Of a stretch of DNA of 64,000 nt, positions 33,001 to 45,642 are shown piece by piece. The notes beneath the pieces were generated by a model. That model worked only from the letters and a program-made list of their open reading frames with translations. It searched no databases and had not been told where the DNA came from. This stretch comes from Brienomyrus brachyistius (taxonomy: Eukaryota; Chordata; Actinopteri; Osteoglossiformes; Mormyridae). Every line of letters begins with the position of its first letter. Position 1 is the stretch's first letter. The position numbers and the translations under genes were made by a program. Location of the stretch: the NCBI RefSeq assembly GCF_023856365.1, contig NW_026042447.1:225739-289738 (forward strand). Direction: 5' to 3'.

Positions 33001-36000
33001 CCCTCATGTAACGCTCCTTCTCCGGACACATGTCAGGACACGTACCCACAAACACCTTGGACAGATCCAGGTCGGTCCTCTTGGGCCGAGCTGTGCCAGA
33101 GGAGACCGTGTCAGCTGGCGATTCACTTTGGGGTGGGAGGGGGGGGTGGCTCAGCAACGTGACCCTAGGGGGACCTACCCTGTCGCAGGATCTTGTCCCG
33201 CTGCTCTAGCAGACGATACTTCTCCTCTGCGGTTTCAGCTACCTGGCCAATCAGGTGGAAGAGGGGAGAGGGGAGGCTGCTGGCTAGATGTTCGGATTCG
33301 AGGCCGTCTGGGCTGGGCTCCATCTGCGGCTCACTCTCAAACTGCAGGGCCTTTGTCGCCAGGGGTTTCTTGGCTGGTGACCTGAGAGGGACAGACCAAA
33401 GGCTGAAGAGCTTCTAAAAGCTGGCAAAACCTGGGCTCCTTTGAACACCTGGCCAGTAGGGGGCATAGCAGCCAAAGAACTCAGTTTGACTTTAATGTCA
33501 CGAATCCGAGCCTGAGGTAAAGAGTTTCATTACCAGATGACCTAACATAACTCAAGCTGCTTGGAAAAAAAACTAACAAAATGTATACATAATAAAAAAC
33601 CAGAGTGATCCAGATTTTTTTTTTTTTTTTTAAAGAACTTGCATTGGGTTTCAAAAAGGTGATTTTCTTCCCTAACTTAATTTAATAAAGACCCGGCCAT
33701 CTTATTGTAAAATTGAGTTATTTACTCTTACGGTAAGAGAATGATTTAAAGACAAGATTACCCTCTGGATAGGGATGAGCTGGAGGACCAGCCGGAGGTG
33801 GATTTGGAGAGGGCTTTGCAGACAGGGGCTGACTCAAAGCCTCCTGCCTGGCTCTGAGGATCAGGGTCATCTGGAGGCCTTTGGCCCTTCTCTCCTGGAC
33901 CTAAGAGACACACAGAACCAGTTCATCGAAACAGCTGACATGGGAATGAAAGGCTGCAACGAGTCACAAAGACCCCGCCCTGGCCTTGGCTCGATGCACA
34001 GATAGAGAGCACCGTAATAGTCACTCACTCTGCTTCTTCCTCTGCCAGAAGATGGTGAGCTAATGCCTGCGCAGCAGTTTGCCCTTCTTCTTGGCTTTGG
34101 CAGCAGAAGCCTGAAAGATACCAAAAGTCAGTGAGGAAAGCCCGGGAGATCATGGACGAGAGCACAGCCTAATGAGTACAGCGACCAAGCCCCCCCCCCA
34201 AAGGTGTGCAAAGCCATTGCTCACATGGTCGTGGAAGTGCACTATGGCCAGGTTCTTCTGGGGCCTGCAGAAGATCCGCTGCACACGTCCGAACTGGCGG
34301 AAATGTTCCCCCAGGATGTCCTTGCTGTTAAGACTGGCTGGAATGTTCTTGCATTGGAGCACCATGGCTTCGGAGGGTGACATCCCCCCCAGGCTGTCTG
34401 TGCTGTCCAGGCGGCGGGCACGTCTCACTGTTGATGCTGCCTCAGTTTCGGGATCTGTGGCAAGTGTCACAGAGTTCAGTTTTTCAGACTATACTTGGCT
34501 TCGAACCCAATGTGCTTCTTCCTGGGAGTACTCACCCAACTCCTCCGCCCTCTCAAGGACCTCCCGGGTTGGGGCCTGTGACCTTGGCGGCGTTGAGGGT
34601 GAGTGGCTGGTGGTCGGTGCCATCGAACCCTGGTGCTCCGCCTCCCCCCAGTCTGGCTGTGGCTCCTCACTCCTCTTCGGCTCTCGCCGGGTCTGTAGGG
34701 CCGGTGTCTTCAGGATGCTGGTCAAGGCACTGCGAAAGATGCTGCTGACAGGCCCCCGGCCCCGGACCAGGGGCCTCTTGGGAGGGTGCCTGGAGGCGGA
34801 GTCAGCACCAACTTGGGGCTCCTCTGATAAATGCTCCACCATCTCCTCCTTCCGCTTGGTACCCTTAGCCGCTGCCTCCCCTGCATTCTCCCCCTCACCG
34901 CCCCCCCCCCCACGGACCTCACCAGACACAACCCCAGCGTCAGTCTTGGGTTTTAGCGGACCAAAGCTGACAGCACCAAACAGTGGCCGGGGCTCATGGA
35001 GGCTAGAGGCAGAGTACCTGGAGACAGAGGCGGCCTGGGAGGTCCCCCCACCCAGGCCACTGCCAGCACCAACGGAGGGTGCTGCTGGTTTCGAGAAGCT
35101 GAACTCCTGGGTGGTGCTGGGATGTGCATCTTTGGTGGGGAGGATGCTGCTGGACACTGCGATGGGCTGTGAGAAGCTAAAACCTAATGCTCCAGAAAGG
35201 AACTCAGAGGCAGCAGGAGCAGGCCCACTGCTGTCCATACTGGTAGCGGTGGTGCTGGATGGGCTGGAACCAAAAGACTCGGACACAGCCTGGGACACAG
35301 CCGGTTCAGGACTGGCGCTATAAATAGGTTTGAACACAGCTGCGTCTGACGGCTTGAAGCTGAACTCTGAGGTGCTAAATCCGCGGCCCTGAACGCTTCC
35401 AGGGGAGAATACCGAAGAAGACCCTGTGGACAACTGTCCGAATCTCAGTGGTTGACTAGACCCCGAGGAGGGGGGAACAGAGGAGGCGGAGATAGCGTTA
35501 GAGCCGCCGAAGCCGGGTGTGTGCTGAGCAAATCCGCCGGTCTGTCCGAAGGCAGAGGTCTGGGGAAAAGCCGAGTTCTGGTTAAAGACAGAGCTCTGAC
35601 CGACCCCGGCCGGCTGCCCGAAGGAGGGCGGCGGGCCGAACCTGGTGTCGCTCTGTACAAACGACGGGGTCTGACTCCCAGAACCGGGCATGCCGAAGGT
35701 CGGGGCCTGTCCAGACGCCGTCCCGCCAGGCTGCCCGAAAAGGGATCCGGTCTGGCCGAAGGCAGACGATGTACTGAAGAGCGAGGTCTGGCCGGTGCCC
35801 TGGCCGAGGGCAGGCGGCTGCACGAAAGGGGCGTTCTGCTGGCCGAAGGAAAAGAGCCCCGAGGTCGGGGCGCGCGGAGACTGAAACGCTCCGCCTTGTG
35901 TTCTGCCGAAAAGCCCAGACGGATTCATTGTGTAAAAAGCCCAAAAATACGGCCTTCAAAAGTCGAAACAGAGTTCTTACAGCGCGGTAGATTTCGGCGT

Positions 36001-39000
36001 CTTTCGGCCTGGGAGATTATATCCGCGCCTGTGTCACATCTGCGGAAATATACAAACTGGCAGCTCCCCTGGCCTGGTCACTGCGGACACTGCGCTCCTT
36101 CTGCTACAAAAATGGGCACAGAAACAGTCTCAACTGATGAGCACAGGGTACTTGGGGTCTTAAAATGTGAGCAACTGTGTAGGCACAGGGTCAATACCAG
36201 GGCAAGTGCAGGTGGGGCAGCCATCTTTGGGGAGGGCACTACGATCTCCGGTACAGACAGTAACGAAGAAGGCAAGAAAAGTGGTGAGGAGGAAGAGGAA
36301 GGGCCCAGGGACTCGACGTCAAGCCAGGTACGCAGCTGGTCCTCGAACCTGCAGATCCAAGTCAAACAGGAAATGGCTCAATGTTTATGCCACAACTCAC
36401 ATGAGAGAGTACACGTGTGTAGCATGTCTGTTCTCTGTCAGACCTGCGGCTCTGTTCTTTCTCCTCCTCAATGCGAGCCAGGAGGTCCTGGGGGCTGGAG
36501 GCAGCATCCAAAACAGGGGCAACACCGGATCCGGACTCAGGGTCCTCAACCATGCTGTGAAACAGCTTCTGTTGAAGACGTGGCCTGGCCAGTCGAGGAT
36601 GAGGCCACATGCTCTGGTGACACCTGCAATGGCAGAGACTTTGGATAAGAAGCCAGTATTGTACACCACTCTTGGGGATATGAGCAAGATTGGAAGCTGA
36701 TGGCTTTCCCTCTTCTTCCATTTAATAGTAAATAATATTCATTAAATCTGCAGGTCACTGTTAACAGTCTATCTGGAATGTGTTAGATTTACATGGCTGG
36801 CTGGCTCTTACCCTGCCTTCCCCTGCTGCTTGTCCCTGTGCGTCTGCTTTACGGCATCCACCCAGCAGGACGGCGGTATGAAGCCCTGCAGCCCATCGCT
36901 CAGGAAATACACCGAGATTTCTCCGTCGTCACTGATGACATCTGAAGATGGTGGGATAGGTTCACACCTGCATGGCATCCCCAGTAGGCCCCCCCAAACG
37001 TCAGACCCACCCCACCCCCCTCACCTTCACTCACGGGGCACCCAGGAGGGTTCCAGTCCCGGAGTTGGTGCTCTACACAGAGCATGACAATTTCGTCCCA
37101 GGGCACCTCCCAGAAAGTGGGCTCCTTGTCCGGCCCCCCACCTCGGCCCACACAGTCCTGACGCAGCCTCTCCAAAAGGTTCTCCAACTGGGACATAAGG
37201 AGTGGCTGGCTGTGGCGGGACCATGGGATTTGAGATACGTACTGGAAGATGGAGGCAACCAGCTGGCTCCAAGGAGCTGGGTGGGGGGAGCGGTGGCAGC
37301 AGCAGAAATTTAAGGAAACAGACTAAGAAGCAGCCACTTAGCAAGAAGTCCGAATTCCGAATCTGAGGCATGGACATACCCCCCACGGCTGGCAGCGGCC
37401 AGTCGGGCAGCCGCAGGCTCAGGACTGCCCCCTGGAGCCACTCCAGGTGCTCAGCCGAGTTCCAGAGCAGATGTGGTAGGCAGTCACCACCCCCTGGCAC
37501 CAAGAACTCTGCCACGGGCCAGGAGAGGCCAGCCAGACTCGGGGACGACACAAGGCCAGCCAAGAAAGCCAGGACAGTGTTGTAGAGGCCGATGACGGGT
37601 GCAGGGCCCTGGGAGGGCAGTCCCGCCATGTCACGGTCCCTCCGATCACGGTGAAGCCTACCAGCAAACTCGCGGCAGAGCCCGGCCTCCACAACCTGCA
37701 CCAACGTCTGCGAGACGAGCCGGGCTGGTGCCGTGGAGCGGGCAGCGAGCCACCTGACGGCATGGCGGATCTGCGGGGAGACGGGGGTGATGGTCAATGG
37801 GATGGTTCAATCTTACCGAGGCCAGCGACAACATGCACACTCACCTGCTCGGATCCTTGGGGTTCGTTCGTGGTCTCGGGGATATGGACGAACATGTACT
37901 CTGAAATCAAACCTTCCTCAATGAGTGTCTGAAGCATCAGGTCTTACAGGGAAAGGAAACCGATGGTCAGACAGGAGGAACAAACCAACTGTATTAGCTC
38001 TGCATACGTAAACATAGCCTCAAGAGAAATGCTATAAGTAAAGTAAGCGAATCCCACGCGACACCTGTTGTCATAGACACGGTTAGTGTCACACCTTCCT
38101 CTAGCCGTTCATCGCTGGCCCTGTGCCCAGCCTGCCCTGGGACCACCACCACCAGAGGAAGGGCCTGTGGCCAGGCATTAGCCTGCTGGATCTGCCGGAG
38201 TTGCAGCAGGGCGGATAACAGGAAGATGTCCCCGTCTTCCTCATCAGCCCCGGGACTGACTGCCGAGGGCAGCAGCATCAGCAGGGCGCCCATGCCCATC
38301 AGCCCCTTCCGCTTCTCCAATGCCAACTGGCCTTCCTCGCTGAGGGGCCCGCGGGCCACCTGACCCACAGTGAGAAACATGGCCTCACTTCCTGCACTTG
38401 CACCCTTCGCAAACATCTGTGTTACCACAGGACCTGCTAATATCACATAGTGCCAGACTATGCTAGGCTATGTTAAGCTATGCTAGACTAACATTAATGA
38501 CAGAACATGCAACACAGGGGCATGAAGCCTGTCGATATTCATCGGCAAGTTCCCCCCTATCTGCCACACCTTCACACACACGTGCACTGTGTGCATGCGC
38601 TCCCCCACGCTCCGCAGGCCGCTGCTGATGCTCAAGGTTTGCATGTGTCCGTTGGGGACCATCTCCCTGTGTTCTTGCTTCTCCGAGTTACCGAATTTGG
38701 ACTCCAGCCATTCTGTCAAAATCCTGCATCAGAGATGGGAGGGGGGCACAAATGTAAGCTCCAGGACCTCTAAACCCAACTAACACCCAATCCCTCCCCG
38801 AACGACACCCAGTTCCCCCACTTACTGGTTAGCAACACTGGCATCTCTTTCATGATCACTTGGCAACAAGAGGGCTGCCTTCCAGAAGATTGTGTCAGAT
38901 GGGTTCGAGACGCTTGCTGCCACCAGACTGAGCAGGTCCAGTGGCCCCCACACAGATTCGCTGAAGTGGATGGAGATGTAGATGAGCACATGGAGAGTGA

Positions 39001-39219
39001 TGGATGGCTAACAGCTACTCTACAGTAGCACCATACCTCAGGAGCTGCTGGTAGAACAAGTGAACCTTCATCTGATGCTCGGTTTCCCTTCGCATCTTCG
39101 CCAACCTGCAGAAGGCAGCAGAGTGTCAGCATCGGTACACTTAACACTACAGCAAATCAATGGCCAGCAAAATAAACGGACAGGACGGAAGTCATTTTGG
39201 GAAGTACTGTCTAATTCAG

Positions 39220-39960
39220 CAGAGGTGCCCCGATCCAATATTCAAGATACCTAATCAGACGGATCGGACATCGGCCACATGTGACCGATCCATGTTCAAT
39301 AATTATTTAGTTATTGCCAGTCTATTTCTTCTTATACTGAGTGGTACAATCAAATCGCACAACAGCTTTCCCCCCTTTTTTATTTTTTGTGGCATTCAAG
39401 CTGAACGTTAACGCTTCCTCGGTTTTTTGACACTCAGTGTGTGTGAGTGCAGTGACTTCCCCTGCTATGACGTCATGTGCATGTCCTTTGTAGTGGAAGG
39501 ATCAGGTGATGGTAGCAAATGCAACTTGCATGCTTGCGAAGCAAACTAACATGTCTAAAACCTGGAAGAATTTTAAGCTTGAAACAACCAGTAGCACAGC
39601 GATTTGCGATCTTTGTAAAAACAAAGTAACATTCAGTGGAAAATCCCACTAATAGTGCACTCAATTAAGGCAATGCAAGTAATATGAAAAAAAGCGATGG
39701 ATTTGGAAGCCAGCTTGGGCTGTTTTGCGCACTCGCTATAGCTTGATACACGAGGTGCTGCTATCACAGTGAAAAGTGACGCATGCCACTTGGGTGTACT
39801 TGTGAAGATATTCAAACAACTGCAAAATGTCTCAAAAATGCTCAATACAAGATGCACAAAAGAGGTGGAACAGTATCTTATGTATGTTTCTTGTGGGCTA
39901 ATTAAAACTTCTTTTCCATTTGTATTTACTAGCTTGGAAAAAAAAAAAAAAGAGCTTTGG
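39220..39960 (+). mobile_element. hAT-like transposon in copy 3, right end deleted
   Basis: Left end and BED fragment as in the other copies. The sequence stops after the A-run at AGAGCTTTGG, where the exon 7-derived filler begins. The right inverted repeat is lost with the deletion. Confidence 0.7.
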
Positions 39961-40090
39961 TTCCACACAAAGTCATACCAGTCACGGTAGTTGTCCTCAC
40001 CCTGGTCCATGACCTGGGTAACCAGGTAGTTCATGGTCATGTTCAGCACAGTAAGGGGCCGCAGTTCATGGGGGAGGGGCTCCTCCTGGT
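39961..40090 (-). other. Templated filler: duplicated piece of mcm3ap exon 7 at the copy 3 deletion
   Basis: The 130 bp match the exon 7 interval 22651-22780 of copy 1 in the same orientation. The filler reads GTAAGGGGCC, as in copies 1, 4 and 5, whereas copies 2 and 3 have GTAAAGGGCC in their own exon 7. The left join shares about 3 bases (GGT) and the right join about 2 bases (CA) with both partners. Confidence 0.85.
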
Positions 40091-43000
40091 CACACATTCT
40101 GCCTGCTCTTCTTGGGCACGCCTGGCACGAAGGGGCATGCGTTCAGCCTATATACAGTTATCTGAACACTCTCTATGACCTCTGATCCCCCTTGGCTCAC
40201 CAGTACCTGATCTCTGTTGAGGCAGTCTCCACGATGCAGTCGCGCAGCACCTCCTGTGTGATCTCGGCACACAGTGTCTTGCTGAGCCGGGCCAGGAGCT
40301 CCTCGTGTTCCTGCTTTCTCCTGACAGAGACAGGCCCATCAGATGGCACATCCCCTCAAAATGCACCCACCCCTCCTCCCCAGCCCAGACAGGTGAGGCC
40401 TACCTGGCTTCCTCCATCCTGCGCTTCTCCTCAGCGATATGCTCCCTCTCTGCCTGGATCTCGGCAGCAGAAACCTCCCGCAGCATCTGCTCCACCACCT
40501 CACTCAGCACTGCCTCCACCTGGCCGTTGCACATGCTGCAACAACCCATCCACATCACCAAACTGGTGTTGGTTGAGTGTGACAACCCTCTAGAGGCCAC
40601 TGCTCCCTATCTGGCTCACGCTCCTACCTGAGTGCAGCAGAGATGTACTCGGCTTCGGTGGCAGCCACGTCAGCCACCTCGGCCTGCACTACCTCCTCCA
40701 GCATGGCCTCTACCTCCGTGGCGATGTCCTGCAAGGGGGGGGGGGGGTTATTTGTCATTACTATGGCAATACCAACACACTGCTACTGGGTTGACACGCA
40801 GCAATGAGCAATCTATCACCTGCTCTGTGTAAACGGGCTCCGGTGGGGGAGGCGTAGGTGGGGCGACTGGTGGTGCCTCCGACGGAGATGCCCCAAGTGC
40901 TCCACTCTCCTCTCTACCAGGGAGGCCAGCTGACTCCGCTGGGTCGCTCGGCATCTTGGATCGGTGCTGGAGGGCCCGCGCATCCAGCTCAATGGGGGGC
41001 CTCTGAGGGGAGGCTGCTACAGCGTGGGCAGGAAAAATGACAAAATTACAATCAGAGGCCAGAAGGTGGACGAAGCGTAACAGTTAGCGGAAGGTGGAGT
41101 GCAGACGCACCAGCCCTGGGCACACTGCCTGCCTCCGCTGGCTGCCCATCCCCACGGTACTTGTTGCGGCTGTCAAAGCTGTTGACGGGTGTGTGTTGGG
41201 GTGGGTTGGGCAGTGGCGCGCCGTTGACCACTTGGCCCACCAGCACCTCCCGCTTCCTTGCGATGGCCACAGAGCGCTTTGGACGTGGCTGGATCTCAGG
41301 CTCCTGGTACGCTGTCCGGCTTAGCTCCACCATGCTAGGGGGAGGGCAGAGCTTCAATAAAATATACCACCCATCATAGATTAGCACCCCCATCAGAGAT
41401 AAGCCACCCTGCCCCCAACACAAAAGGGACAACGAAGCACAGCCCAGCCTTACCATGCATCGACCGCGAGCCCATACTGCAGCGCGAGGTCCGAAGCCTC
41501 GCCGGCATTCTGGAACATGAGCATCCGGACCAGGTCTTCGACCGGGAATGTGGTGGAACCACGGGAGCTGTAGGCCACATTCAGGGCCCGCAGAGCCTCA
41601 CGGCGCACCTGTAGGGGGCACCAGAGCGGTCCAGGTAAGTGAGGTATTGGGGCTGATGAGGATGTAGGGAGCGGAGCAACGGCTCCCCCACCTGGTCGAA
41701 GTAGCGATGCAAGATGCAACCAGCCAGATACGAGGCCACCTTGACCAGCTTGAAGAACCTCACGAAGTTGTTGCTGTTGACAGCGGCAAAGGCCTGGACG
41801 GCAAACTTCACCTCCGGAGAGTTTCGGAGCTCCGCCCGGAATTGCTGCACCTCCCTGCAGGTAGGGAGGGAATGAAATGTCAGCTGGAGAGGTGCCACGG
41901 TGACACGGGACACCGACTGCCGGCCAGCCACCCACCGGAGGATGTCTCCATCATTGAGCTTCAGGAGCACGCTGTACTGCCGAAACTCTGCCTCATGAGG
42001 GCAGTAGATGTTCTTGCTGGCCAGGTCCTGGTACATCTCCTTGAGGCTCTGCAGGCATTTGGTCAGGTTTTCATTGTTGATCTTAGCATCAAAGGACATC
42101 ATGGGCTCCTGGCACAGGTGGTGTGCGCAGTGGATGTGGAAGCGGGCGCACTTTTCAATAAGGGACACCGTAAGCGGGTCGCACAGGTGCTGCTGAGTGA
42201 TATCCTGCAGATGGCCCAGAAAAAGGATCAGGGCGAGGCCCGCAGGGCACAGGAATAATGAGACACGGACTAATGTTGCTCACCTTCCGGATACCTCGTG
42301 TGCGGTTCCACACAAAGTCATACCAGTCACGGTAGTTGTCCTCACCCTGGTCCATGACCTGGGTAACCAGGTAGTTCATGGTCATGTTCAGCACAGTAAA
42401 GGGCCGCAGTTCATGGGGGAGGGGCTCCTCCTGGTCAGCAGAGGACCTGCTGTACTCCTTAATGGCAGCAGTGTGGTCCACCTGCGTGGGGTGCAGAGGG
42501 TGATTTGCAGCCTGTGGTCTGTCAATTCATGGCGGGGAGGGGGAAGCATTAGGAAAGAGGGGCAGGGGTGGTGATACCTTCTCCGTGTTGGGGATGACCT
42601 CAAAAGAGCTCAGTTGGTTCCGGGTCTCCCTCATGTAACGCTCCTTCTCCGGACACATGTCAGGACACGTACCCACAAACACCTTGGACAGATCCAGGTC
42701 GGTCCTCTTGGGCCGAGCTGTGCCAGAGGAGACCGTGTCAGCTGGCGATTCACTTTGGGGTGGGAGGGGGGGGTGGCTCAGCAACGTGACCCTAGGGGGA
42801 CCTACCCTGTCGCAGGATCTTGTCCCGCTGCTCTAGCAGACGATACTTCTCCTCTGCGGTTTCAGCTACCTGGCCAATCAGGTGGAAGAGGGGAGAGGGG
42901 AGGCTGCTGGCTAGATGTTCGGATTCGAGGCCGTCTGGGCTGGGCTCCATCTGCGGCTCACTCTCAAACTGCAGGGCCTTTGTCGCCAGGGGTTTCTTGG

Positions 43001-45642
43001 CTGGTGACCTGAGAGGGACAGACCAAAGGCTGAAGAGCTTCTAAAAGCTGGCAAAACCTGGGCTCCTTTGAACACCTGGCCAGTAGGGGGCATAGCAGCC
43101 AAAGAACTCAGTTTGACTTTAATGTCACGAATCCGAGCCTGAGGTAAAGAGTTTCATTACCAGATGACCTAACATAACTCAAGCTGCTTGGAAAAAAAAC
43201 TAACAAAATGTATACATAATAAAAAACCAGAGTGATCCAGATTTTTTTTTTTTTTTTTAAAGAACTTGCATTGGGTTTCAAAAAGGTGATTTTCTTCCCT
43301 AACTTAATTTAATAAAGACCCGGCCATCTTATTGTAAAATTGAGTTATTTACTCTTACGGTAAGAGAATGATTTAAAGACAAGATTACCCTCTGGATAGG
43401 GATGAGCTGGAGGACCAGCCGGAGGTGGATTTGGAGAGGGCTTTGCAGACAGGGGCTGACTCAAAGCCTCCTGCCTGGCTCTGAGGATCAGGGTCATCTG
43501 GAGGCCTTTGGCCCTTCTCTCCTGGACCTAAGAGACACACAGAACCAGTTCATCGAAACAGCTGACATGGGAATGAAAGGCTGCAACGAGTCACAAAGAC
43601 CCCGCCCTGGCCTTGGCTCGATGCACAGATAGAGAGCACCGTAATAGTCACTCACTCTGCTTCTTCCTCTGCCAGAAGATGGTGAGCTAATGCCTGCGCA
43701 GCAGTTTGCCCTTCTTCTTGGCTTTGGCAGCAGAAGCCTGAAAGATACCAAAAGTCAGTGAGGAAAGCCCGGGAGATCATGGACGAGAGCACAGCCTAAT
43801 GAGTACAGCGACCAAGCCCCCCCCCCAAAGGTGTGCAAAGCCATTGCTCACATGGTCGTGGAAGTGCACTATGGCCAGGTTCTTCTGGGGCCTGCAGAAG
43901 ATCCGCTGCACACGTCCGAACTGGCGGAAATGTTCCCCCAGGATGTCCTTGCTGTTAAGACTGGCTGGAATGTTCTTGCATTGGAGCACCATGGCTTCGG
44001 AGGGTGACATCCCCCCCAGGCTGTCTGTGCTGTCCAGGCGGCGGGCACGTCTCACTGTTGATGCTGCCTCAGTTTCGGGATCTGTGGCAAGTGTCACAGA
44101 GTTCAGTTTTTCAGACTATACTTGGCTTCGAACCCAATGTGCTTCTTCCTGGGAGTACTCACCCAACTCCTCCGCCCTCTCAAGGACCTCCCGGGTTGGG
44201 GCCTGTGACCTTGGCGGCGTTGAGGGTGAGTGGCTGGTGGTCGGTGCCATCGAACCCTGGTGCTCCGCCTCCCCCCAGTCTGGCTGTGGCTCCTCACTCC
44301 TCTTCGGCTCTCGCCGGGTCTGTAGGGCCGGTGTCTTCAGGATGCTGGTCAAGGCACTGCGAAAGATGCTGCTGACAGGCCCCCGGCCCCGGACCAGGGG
44401 CCTCTTGGGAGGGTGCCTGGAGGCGGAGTCAGCACCAACTTGGGGCTCCTCTGATAAATGCTCCACCATCTCCTCCTTCCGCTTGGTACCCTTAGCCGCT
44501 GCCTCCCCTGCATTCTCCCCCTCACCGCCCCCCCCCCACGGACCTCACCAGACACAACCCCAGCGTCAGTCTTGGGTTTTAGCGGACCAAAGCTGACAGC
44601 ACCAAACAGTGGCCGGGGCTCATGGAGGCTAGAGGCAGAGTACCTGGAGACAGAGGCGGCCTGGGAGGTCCCCCCACCCAGGCCACTGCCAGCACCAACG
44701 GAGGGTGCTGCTGGTTTCGAGAAGCTGAACTCCTGGGTGGTGCTGGGATGTGCATCTTTGGTGGGGAGGATGCTGCTGGACACTGCGATGGGCTGTGAGA
44801 AGCTAAAACCTAATGCTCCAGAAAGGAACTCAGAGGCAGCAGGAGCAGGCCCACTGCTGTCCATACTGGTAGCGGTGGTGCTGGATGGGCTGGAACCAAA
44901 AGACTCGGACACAGCCTGGGACACAGCCGGTTCAGGACTGGCGCTATAAATAGGTTTGAACACAGCTGCGTCTGACGGCTTGAAGCTGAACTCTGAGGTG
45001 CTAAATCCGCGGCCCTGAACGCTTCCAGGGGAGAATACCGAAGAAGACCCTGTGGACAACTGTCCGAATCTCAGTGGTTGACTAGACCCCGAGGAGGGGG
45101 GAACAGAGGAGGCGGAGATAGCGTTAGAGCCGCCGAAGCCGGGTGTGTGCTGAGCAAATCCGCCGGTCTGTCCGAAGGCAGAGGTCTGGGGAAAAGCCGA
45201 GTTCTGGTTAAAGACAGAGCTCTGACCGACCCCGGCCGGCTGCCCGAAGGAGGGCGGCGGGCCGAACCTGGTGTCGCTCTGTACAAACGACGGGGTCTGA
45301 CTCCCAGAACCGGGCATGCCGAAGGTCGGGGCCTGTCCAGACGCCGTCCCGCCAGGCTGCCCGAAAAGGGATCCGGTCTGGCCGAAGGCAGACGATGTAC
45401 TGAAGAGCGAGGTCTGGCCGGTGCCCTGGCCGAGGGCAGGCGGCTGCACGAAAGGGGCGTTCTGCTGGCCGAAGGAAAAGAGCCCCGAGGTCGGGGCGCG
45501 CGGAGACTGAAACGCTCCGCCTTGTGTTCTGCCGAAAAGCCCAGACGGATTCATTGTGTAAAAAGCCCAAAAATACGGCCTTCAAAAGTCGAAACAGAGT
45601 TCTTACAGCGCGGTAGATTTCGGCGTCCTTCGGCCTGGGAGA

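Larger units (their letters stand above)
25985..35928 (-). pseudogene. mcm3ap: mcm3ap copy 2: exon 1 frame intact, TAG in exon 3, hybrid C-terminus
   Basis: Exons correspond to copy 1 shifted by 10,027-10,032 bp. This is the least damaged complete copy. Exon 1 has a C-tract of 11, so its frame runs through to the exon 1 donor (first 464 codons open). Exon 17 lacks the extra G of copy 1 and reads [13 protein letters not shown]. The only coding lesions I find are the TAG at 34060-34062 in exon 3 and the replaced C-terminus ending at 25985. One replacement in exon 7 (VWNRTRG to VWNHTRG) affects a conserved SAC3 segment. Transcription would start from the 131-bp flank next to the junction with copy 3. 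Confidence 0.88.
36017..45554 (-). pseudogene. mcm3ap: mcm3ap copy 3: exons 16-17 deleted and replaced by an exon 7 piece
   Basis: This copy is 9,626 bp long against about 10,032 for its neighbours. About 536 bp, from inside the intronic hAT element to inside exon 16, are gone and 130 bp of exon 7 sequence sit in their place. The loss removes all of exon 17 and most of exon 16, including its donor. That destroys the region after the ENY2/centrin-binding helices. Other lesions are the exon 1 C-tract of 10 (frameshift), TAG at 43687-43689 in exon 3, and the hybrid last exon ending at 36017. The exon 10 last-codon change (G to C) is private to this copy. Clearly non-functional as full-length GANP. 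Confidence 0.88.

Noticed and set aside
34172..35323. A 383-codon plus-strand frame opposite mcm3ap exons 1 and 2
   Set aside because: It crosses the splice sites of a well-supported minus-strand gene, and its length varies between copies with the C-tract. It is a shadow frame.
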